Positions 37,034-42,552 of a stretch of DNA of 42,552 bases are shown here, in pieces. The translations under genes were made by a program, and so were the position numbers. Position 1 is the first letter of the stretch, and every line of letters begins with the position of its first letter. Below the pieces are notes generated by a model. The model worked only from the letters and a program-made list of their open reading frames with translations. It searched no databases and was not told where the DNA came from. The stretch lies in contig JAUIIX010000024.1 of NCBI GenBank assembly GCA_030431515.1, positions 1 to 42,552 of the forward strand. The letters are read 5' to 3'. Source of the stretch: a bacterium (lineage in GTDB: Bacteria; Bacteroidota; Ignavibacteria; Kapaibacteriales; UBA2268).

Positions 37034-38101
37034 TTATTTTAAATTAAAGATTGTAGTTTTGCCAACTTCGAGAGTAATAAATTTATCACTTTCAACTTTA
37101 TATTTTTTTAGAGCAAGTTTGAGGTCATAAATTGGTTCATTAATAGATTCATCTGTTAATTGAAATGTACCAAAGTGCATACCGATTGACATTTGAGAAT
37201 TCAAATCAAGATGTGCTTGAACAGCATCATCTGGATTAACATGGACATCCCGCATAAAGTATCTTGGTTCGTAAGCACCAATAGGTATGAATGATAAATT
37301 TATTGTTTTAAAATGCTTAGCAATTTTCTTGAAGTGAGGGGAATAGCCAGTATCTCCACCGAAGTAGATATTTTGATTATTGTAATTAATCATATATGAG
37401 CCCCATTGGCTTTTATCTCTGTCAAAAAGTCCTCGATTTGAGAAATGCTGAGCAGGAGTAAAAGTAATTTTAAATTCTGAATTTAGTATTGCTGTTTGCC
37501 ACCAATGCAATTCAACATAATTTGTAATATTTTTATTTTTTAATATTTTTCCATCACCGATTGGTATAAGAAATAAAGGATTAAACTTTTCTTTTAAAAT
37601 TACAAGTGAATTAATATCAAGGTGGTCATAATGATTATGGCTAATAATTACGATGTCGATATATGGAAGTGAGTCAATATCAATTCCGGATTTTCTTACT
37701 CTTTTGGGACCAGCCCAAGAAATAGGACTAACTCTTTTAGAAAAAACTGGGTCGGTGAGTATATTAAATTTATCGAGTTGTAATAAAAAAGAAGAATGAT
37801 TAATAAAAGTAACCGCAACTTGATTTGAATCAATTTTCTCGGGATTATTATAATGAAATTGATTTGGCACATTCTCAGGCCATTCCGCAGATTTGCTATT
37901 CATTTTCCATTTGATTACATCAAAGAAAGTTTTAGAATCTATAACTTTAGTATTTACAAATTTTTTAGATTTCTTATCATAAAAATCTTCAATTTCAATT
38001 TCTTCTTGTATTATTTTCACATTTTTAATATTAAATTTCCCAATAATTTCTACTTTTGAATTTAGAGATAAAAGCAAAATAATATAAAATATTTTAATCA
38101 T
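37034..38101 (-). CDS. NAPE-PLD-like MBL-fold hydrolase, exported
   Basis: 355 residues. A short hydrophobic N-terminus (MIKIFYIILLLSLNS) looks like a signal peptide or anchor. The MBL core has TFINHSSFLLQLDKFNILTD (98-117), SHNHYDHLD (His155, His157, Asp159, His160), TPAQHFSNRG and GGDTGYS, plus MHFGTFQL near the end. The order and the INHSSFLLQ..LTDP opening match the NAPE-PLD/UlaG-like branch, which hydrolyses lipid phosphodiesters in characterised members; substrate here is unknown. Its ATG shares a base with the mutS TAA (TAATG), indicating translational coupling. Confidence 0.87.
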   Translation of the reverse strand: MIKIFYIILLLSLNSKVEIIGKFNIKNVKIIQEEIEIEDFYDKKSKKFVNTKVIDSKTFFDVIKWKMNSKSAEWPENVPNQFHYNNPEKIDSNQVAVTFINHSSFLLQLDKFNILTDPVFSKRVSPISWAGPKRVRKSGIDIDSLPYIDIVIISHNHYDHLDINSLVILKEKFNPLFLIPIGDGKILKNKNITNYVELHWWQTAILNSEFKITFTPAQHFSNRGLFDRDKSQWGSYMINYNNQNIYFGGDTGYSPHFKKIAKHFKTINLSFIPIGAYEPRYFMRDVHVNPDDAVQAHLDLNSQMSIGMHFGTFQLTDESINEPIYDLKLALKKYKVESDKFITLEVGKTTIFNLK

Positions 38102-40734
38102 TATTTTACTTCGTTAACGAGTTCAGATAGAATTTCAAATGCTTTTAATGGAGTTATTTCTTCGATTCTGATATTCTTGATTTTAGAACGTAATACATCA
38201 TCTTCAAAAGTAAATATTGCAAGTTGACTATCATTTGAGTTGGCTTTACTCTTTATGCTTCTAATATCAGCTTTGATTTTTTTATCTGCTATTATCTGAG
38301 TTTGCTCTCCATCTACTTCAAATGTTTTAAGAATTTCATTAGCTCTTTCGGTTACGTCAACAGGAAGACCAGCCATTTTAGCTACGTGTACTCCGAAACT
38401 TAAATCGGTTCCACCAGATTTTAGTTTATGAGAAAAAATTATTTTATTTTTGGTCTCAATTATTTCAATATGAAAGTTATGAATTTTATCGTATTTTTCT
38501 TGAAGTTCATTTAATTCGTGATAGTGGGTAGCAAAGAGAGTTTTTGCATTGGTAACATTATGGATATGCTCTGCTATTGACCAGGCGATAGCAAGTCCGT
38601 CATAAGTAGCAGTTCCTCTGCCGACTTCATCTAATAAAATAAAACTTTTGTCTGTTGCATTATTTAATATATTTGCCATTTCTTGCATTTCGACTAAGAA
38701 AGTTGATTCGCCGCTGGTGATATTGTCTTGAGCACCAACTCGAGTGAATATTCTATCAACAATACCAATTTCAGCAGATGCTGCCGGAACAAATGAGCCA
38801 ATTTGAGCCATTAAAATAATTAAAGCATTTTGTCTTAAATATGAAGATTTACCAGACATATTAGGACCAGTTATAATATGAATCATTGAGTTTTCGGTGT
38901 CAATATTCATATCATTGTCGGCATAAGTTACTCCGATTTCTAGTAATTTCTCTACAACTGGGTGTCGTCCTTTTTTAATTAATATTTTATCTTCATTATT
39001 TAAACTTGGCTTGTTATAATTATTAGAAATAGCAAGTAAAGCAAATGATTGTAATACGTCTAATTCTGAGATTTGAGATGCAATTTGAGTTATTTCAAGT
39101 GCATACTTAGCAACTTCATTGCTTAATTGCTGAAACAAAATATTTTCAAGACGAGTAATGTTTTCCTCTGCACCGAGTATTTTAGATTCAATTTCTTTCA
39201 ATTCATCTGTTATATATCTTTCAGCATTAGTTAAAGTTTGTTTTCGAGTATAATTTTCTGGGACTTTGTGTTTGTGTGTATTAGTTATCTCTATATAATA
39301 ACCAAATACATTATTGAAACCAACTTTTAGACTTGGAATATCAGATCGTAGCCGTTCTTCTTCTTTGAATTTTTCAACCCAATTTTTACCTGAGTATTTT
39401 GCTTCTAAGTATGAGTCAAGTTCAGCATTAAAACCAGTTTTGAAGACATTTCCATTACCAATTTGAGCAGGTGCTTCCTCGTTAATTGCATTTTCAAGAA
39501 TTATTATTAATTCATTTAGTTCATTAATCTCTGATGAATTAAAAACGTTTTCTTTATCAATTTCAACAAGTAATTCTTTTATTTTAGGAATTAAAAGCAA
39601 ACTACTTTTTAATTGATTCAAATCACGTGGGTTGATTCTATTATTTTCAATCCTAACTGATAATCTTTCCAAGTCAGAAATTTCTTTTAAATAAGTTCTA
39701 AGAACTTGTAATGGTTGGTAATTATTATATAATAATTCAACTTTATTTAAGCGACTGTTTATTCTTTCGAGGTCGATTAGTGGTCTTACAATCCAATTTT
39801 TTAATTTTCGGCTACCCATCGAAGTAGAAGTTTTATCCATTAATTTGAATAAACTTCCTTCGCTACTACCTTCTGAATCAAATGTGATTTCAAGATTTCT
39901 TCTTGTAGGGAAATCTAAAGTCATAAAATCAGATGTGTTGAATGTTTTGATACTTCTAAGATGAGGAAGTTTAGATTTTTGAGTTTCGCTAATATAATGA
40001 AGAATAGCACCAGCCGCAATTTTACCATTAGTGTAATGTTCTATCCCAAAGCCTTTAAGACTTTTAGTATTAAATTGTTCAATTAATAAGTTAGATGTAA
40101 AGTTTTCTTCAAATATCCAATCCTCTAATTTTGATAAAGCAGGAGTATAAGATAACTTTTTAATTACTGGTTCAAAATTGTTCTTATCAGATTTATTTAA
40201 TACAATTTCAGTTGGATTTATTGTTTCTATTATGCTAACTACTTTTTTAATATGTACTTCAGAGATGAAAAATTCTCCAGTAGAAACATCTGCATAACTT
40301 AATCCAACAAAATTAGGATTTTTAGCATCGAAGGCTAAACTTAGAATAAAGTTATTGGACTTTGCATTTAAAATTTTATCATATAGAGCAACGCCCGGTG
40401 TAACTACTTCTACGACTCCTCTTTTTACAATACCTTGTGCTTGTTTTGGGTCTTCGAGCTGTTCACAAACAGCAACTCTAAATCCTGCTTTAACAAGTTT
40501 AGGTAAATAGTTGTCAAGTTGGTGATGTGGAAAACCAGCAAGAGGCATTTCCTCAGCCGAATTTTTGTTTCTTTGAGTTAATGTTATACCAAGAGCAGTA
40601 GCAGTTTTAACAGCATCATCAAAAAAAGTTTCAAAAAAATCTCCGAGTCGAAATAATAAAATAGTATTAGGGTATTGTGACTTAATCCTATTATATTGCT
40701 TCATTAAGGGAGTTTCTTTTTTCTCTGTTTTCAT
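38101..40734 (-). CDS. mutS: DNA mismatch repair protein MutS
   Basis: 877 residues, full length. Domain I contains NTILLFRLGDFFETFFDDA, with the mismatch-contacting Phe-x-Glu region (GDFFE). The clamp and lever helices occupy the middle. The ATPase has Walker A GPNMSGKSSYLRQ (about 618-630), Walker B FILLDEVGRGTATYDGLA and FATHYHELNEL. A C-terminal extension follows. It recognises mismatches and recruits MutL. First gene of the mutS-MBL-mtgA operon; a TAnnTTTG box on the minus strand lies 31 bases before the ATG. Confidence 0.98.
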   Translation of the reverse strand: MKTEKKETPLMKQYNRIKSQYPNTILLFRLGDFFETFFDDAVKTATALGITLTQRNKNSAEEMPLAGFPHHQLDNYLPKLVKAGFRVAVCEQLEDPKQAQGIVKRGVVEVVTPGVALYDKILNAKSNNFILSLAFDAKNPNFVGLSYADVSTGEFFISEVHIKKVVSIIETINPTEIVLNKSDKNNFEPVIKKLSYTPALSKLEDWIFEENFTSNLLIEQFNTKSLKGFGIEHYTNGKIAAGAILHYISETQKSKLPHLRSIKTFNTSDFMTLDFPTRRNLEITFDSEGSSEGSLFKLMDKTSTSMGSRKLKNWIVRPLIDLERINSRLNKVELLYNNYQPLQVLRTYLKEISDLERLSVRIENNRINPRDLNQLKSSLLLIPKIKELLVEIDKENVFNSSEINELNELIIILENAINEEAPAQIGNGNVFKTGFNAELDSYLEAKYSGKNWVEKFKEEERLRSDIPSLKVGFNNVFGYYIEITNTHKHKVPENYTRKQTLTNAERYITDELKEIESKILGAEENITRLENILFQQLSNEVAKYALEITQIASQISELDVLQSFALLAISNNYNKPSLNNEDKILIKKGRHPVVEKLLEIGVTYADNDMNIDTENSMIHIITGPNMSGKSSYLRQNALIILMAQIGSFVPAASAEIGIVDRIFTRVGAQDNITSGESTFLVEMQEMANILNNATDKSFILLDEVGRGTATYDGLAIAWSIAEHIHNVTNAKTLFATHYHELNELQEKYDKIHNFHIEIIETKNKIIFSHKLKSGGTDLSFGVHVAKMAGLPVDVTERANEILKTFEVDGEQTQIIADKKIKADIRSIKSKANSNDSQLAIFTFEDDVLRSKIKNIRIEEITPLKAFEILSELVNEVK

Positions 40735-40765
40735 TGGATTTGATTATTAAATAAAATTATTTTTA

Positions 40766-40773
40766 CAAAATTA
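40766..40773 (-). promoter_or_regulatory. -7 box of the mutS operon
   Basis: On the minus strand this reads TAATTTTG, matching TAnnTTTG, 31 bases before the mutS ATG. A TTTG 14 bases upstream is nearer than the usual -33 spacing. Confidence 0.45.
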
Positions 40774-40853
40774 AAAAAAAAGTGTAACAAAATAGGTGTT
40801 TGATGTGTCTATTAAATAGAAACAAGAACAAAAATAAATATTTATTTCCTACT

Positions 40854-40885
40854 TTTGTATAATAATGTTTATTTTCGTATATTTG
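40854..40885 (+). promoter_or_regulatory. Bacteroidota sigma promoter of the last gene
   Basis: TTTG (40854-40857) and TATATTTG (40878-40885) are separated by 20 bases, matching the Bacteroidota -33 TTTG / -7 TAnnTTTG consensus including spacing. The start site would lie near 40890, giving a leader of about 50 bases before the ATG at 40942. A second -7-like box, TACTTTTG, ends at 40857. Confidence 0.65.
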
Positions 40886-40941
40886 GAAGTTTAAAAAATG
40901 AAAACAAAAATTTTATGTTAATTTAATATTTGGGGCTTATT

Positions 40942-42552
40942 ATGAAAAAAGTAATTTACTTACTAACCGCATTGATTATTTCAGGTGGTTCAGTATTTGG
41001 TAATTCAATTTACCAAGGGCAAAACAAATCGATTCATCAAAAAGTGAATCCAGCAAAAACTAATCAATTTAATATTGATAACGTTTTAGAAGGACCAAAA
41101 GTTTCAAATTATGTTGAAACTAAAAGTCAAAATAGATTGTTGAATGTTGGTGACAACAGATATACTAACTTAGTAACATCATTAGGGAATTCAATATTCA
41201 ACTGGAATTACGAACAAACTATAGCTACTCCAATATCTTATGATCCTACATTTGGAGATAAAGGTATGGTTGCAATTATGAATATGGAGCCAGATTATAG
41301 AATCCCTCGTGGTGATGGAGGAGGAGGACCTTCTCAATTAACTCTATCAATGTATTACTCATTAGATGGTGGTATGAATTGGACATCAAGAGACTCTATT
41401 GGGTACTATGATACTGAATCGTATTATTATACTTCTCCAGCACTTGGTATTGTTAATACTAATCAAAGCCAAACTGCAGGTGGATTAACTTCTGGTCAAA
41501 AAGAAACTTTTGATTATGTTATTTATTCAAGAAAATTCTTAGTTAATGGTGGTACCTATGATGGAATGGGTCTTTATATAAACTTAGATTTATATGATGA
41601 AGCTTATGTAACTGATTTAACTAAGCCATCAACTAATCAATCACCAGATCAACAAATGTGGGGTTTTGCAGCAGCAACTTCTTCAAATGCTGTTGGTAAC
41701 TCTGGTGTTTATTTTGTATCTCAATTATCTCCAAACCCATTTGACCAATATCAATTTGGTTATTATGGAAGTATTGGGGTGAATACTTCAGACGAAGGTA
41801 ACTTCACTGGTGACAATGTTCCTCCTCAATTTTGGGCAGACAAATTTAGACCTTCTCCAGCTTTAGGTTCTTCTTACCAAACAAGACCTTTAATTAGTGC
41901 TGATGCAACGGGGAATATTTATGTTGCTGCTAATAATATTATGGCTGATGACATTGAAGTTAGAACTCCAGTTGTATGGAAATCTACAAATGGTGGAACT
42001 ACATGGGCAGAACCTAACAAATGTCCAAAAGCTGTTATGGATGAAATTGGAAATAGTTTAAATTCTGAAAACTCTCCTGAAGGTTACCAATCTCTTGGTT
42101 ATTCTCAAGAATCTTTCGTAGCTTATGGAGATGATAAATATAGTTATATTATGAGAGTTGGTACTTATGCTAATGACATTTATATTGGAATTCACGTAAT
42201 TGAATTAAACTATGAAAATGGTGTTTGGTCTGGTAGAAAAGTGGCTGATATTGCTGAAACTATGGAAGGTAGTTATGCTATTCCAAGTTGGTTAACTTAT
42301 ACTACAAGAATTGGAGAAAGATTTGGATTTGGAGATACTACACAATTACCTCTAATGTTGGAAGAAAATACAAGAGGTCATGAATTAGAAGCGGCAGTAA
42401 CTGCTGATGGTAATTCATTAGTTGTTAAATATTTAGATTGGGACGGCTCAAGAACTGTAACATACAAAAACCCAGTATCTGGTAATGACTCTACATATAT
42501 ATTTTATGCTGAGGGTACAAATGAATTCGGATTAAAAGATACTATTCCAGTA
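40942..42552 (+). CDS. Large secreted protein with Asp-box (BNR-like) motifs (3' truncated)
   Basis: 537 codons are open from ATG 40942 to the window end with no stop. MKKVIYLLTALIISGGSVFG is a Sec signal peptide. Two Asp-box motifs, SLDGGMNWTS and STNGGTTWAE, fit BNR/sialidase-type beta-propellers; between and after them are repeated phrases on dates-and-values style loops rich in Gly, Asn, Tyr and Thr. No catalytic sialidase residues were assigned. Members with this start in Bacteroidota are often T9SS-exported, but the C-terminus is outside the window, so that is inference. It has the clearest promoter in the window and is divergent from mutS. Confidence 0.88.
   Translation, partial: MKKVIYLLTALIISGGSVFGNSIYQGQNKSIHQKVNPAKTNQFNIDNVLEGPKVSNYVETKSQNRLLNVGDNRYTNLVTSLGNSIFNWNYEQTIATPISYDPTFGDKGMVAIMNMEPDYRIPRGDGGGGPSQLTLSMYYSLDGGMNWTSRDSIGYYDTESYYYTSPALGIVNTNQSQTAGGLTSGQKETFDYVIYSRKFLVNGGTYDGMGLYINLDLYDEAYVTDLTKPSTNQSPDQQMWGFAAATSSNAVGNSGVYFVSQLSPNPFDQYQFGYYGSIGVNTSDEGNFTGDNVPPQFWADKFRPSPALGSSYQTRPLISADATGNIYVAANNIMADDIEVRTPVVWKSTNGGTTWAEPNKCPKAVMDEIGNSLNSENSPEGYQSLGYSQESFVAYGDDKYSYIMRVGTYANDIYIGIHVIELNYENGVWSGRKVADIAETMEGSYAIPSWLTYTTRIGERFGFGDTTQLPLMLEENTRGHELEAAVTADGNSLVVKYLDWDGSRTVTYKNPVSGNDSTYIFYAEGTNEFGLKDTIPV

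Overview
The window is a very AT-rich stretch of bacterial chromosome. Three things point to the Bacteroidota/FCB group: a type IX secretion (T9SS) C-terminal sorting domain on the first protein, several promoter -7 boxes of the Bacteroidota type (TAnnTTTG), and a TonB-dependent receptor beside tripartite-efflux genes. The lineage cannot be fixed more finely from the sequence alone; a deep branch such as Ignavibacteria/Kapabacteria-like is possible but is a guess.

Layout. 1-4905 is the 3' part of a giant secreted repeat protein with a T9SS tail and a clear terminator. 5015-10321 is an envelope block: a GT-C/TPR membrane protein, an S41 (CtpA-like) protease joined to it by a TAATG overlap, and an ArnT/PMT-like glycosyltransferase. 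10322-14847 is accessory in character and all on the minus strand: a palindrome and TTGCAG repeats around an orphan phage small-terminase-like gene, a small antitoxin-like ORF, an unrecognised 589-aa protein with a possible HEPN motif at its C-terminus, and a RES-domain protein with an N-terminal zinc-finger-like motif. 14942-16172 is an overlapping pair, an MBL-fold hydrolase followed by a Rieske ferredoxin.

16264-25419 holds the membrane-fusion and RND pump subunits of an efflux system. They are separated by a TonB-dependent receptor, a remnant of a second receptor's 3' end, and a GmrSD-like (DUF262/DUF1524) restriction protein. The candidate TolC partner lies at 31806-33101 on the other strand. 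25525-29978 carries typA, a type II NADH dehydrogenase-like flavoprotein and an unrecognised secreted protein. 30402-40734 is minus-strand and mostly core: M28 peptidase, TolC, lepB, lepA, tRNA-Ser(GGA), mtgA, a NAPE-PLD-like MBL protein and mutS. The last gene, 40942 to the end, is the 5' part of another large secreted protein with Asp-box (BNR-like) motifs, driven by a convincing Bacteroidota promoter.

Best candidates for something new: the RES + 589-aa module (11667-14847), the orphan small terminase with repeats of about 95-bp period running into its 3' end, and the decayed receptor copy with a duplicated terminator. Three starts were moved from upstream TTG codons to ATG (16264, 17482 and 33101). 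No searches were run; family calls rest on motifs read by eye.
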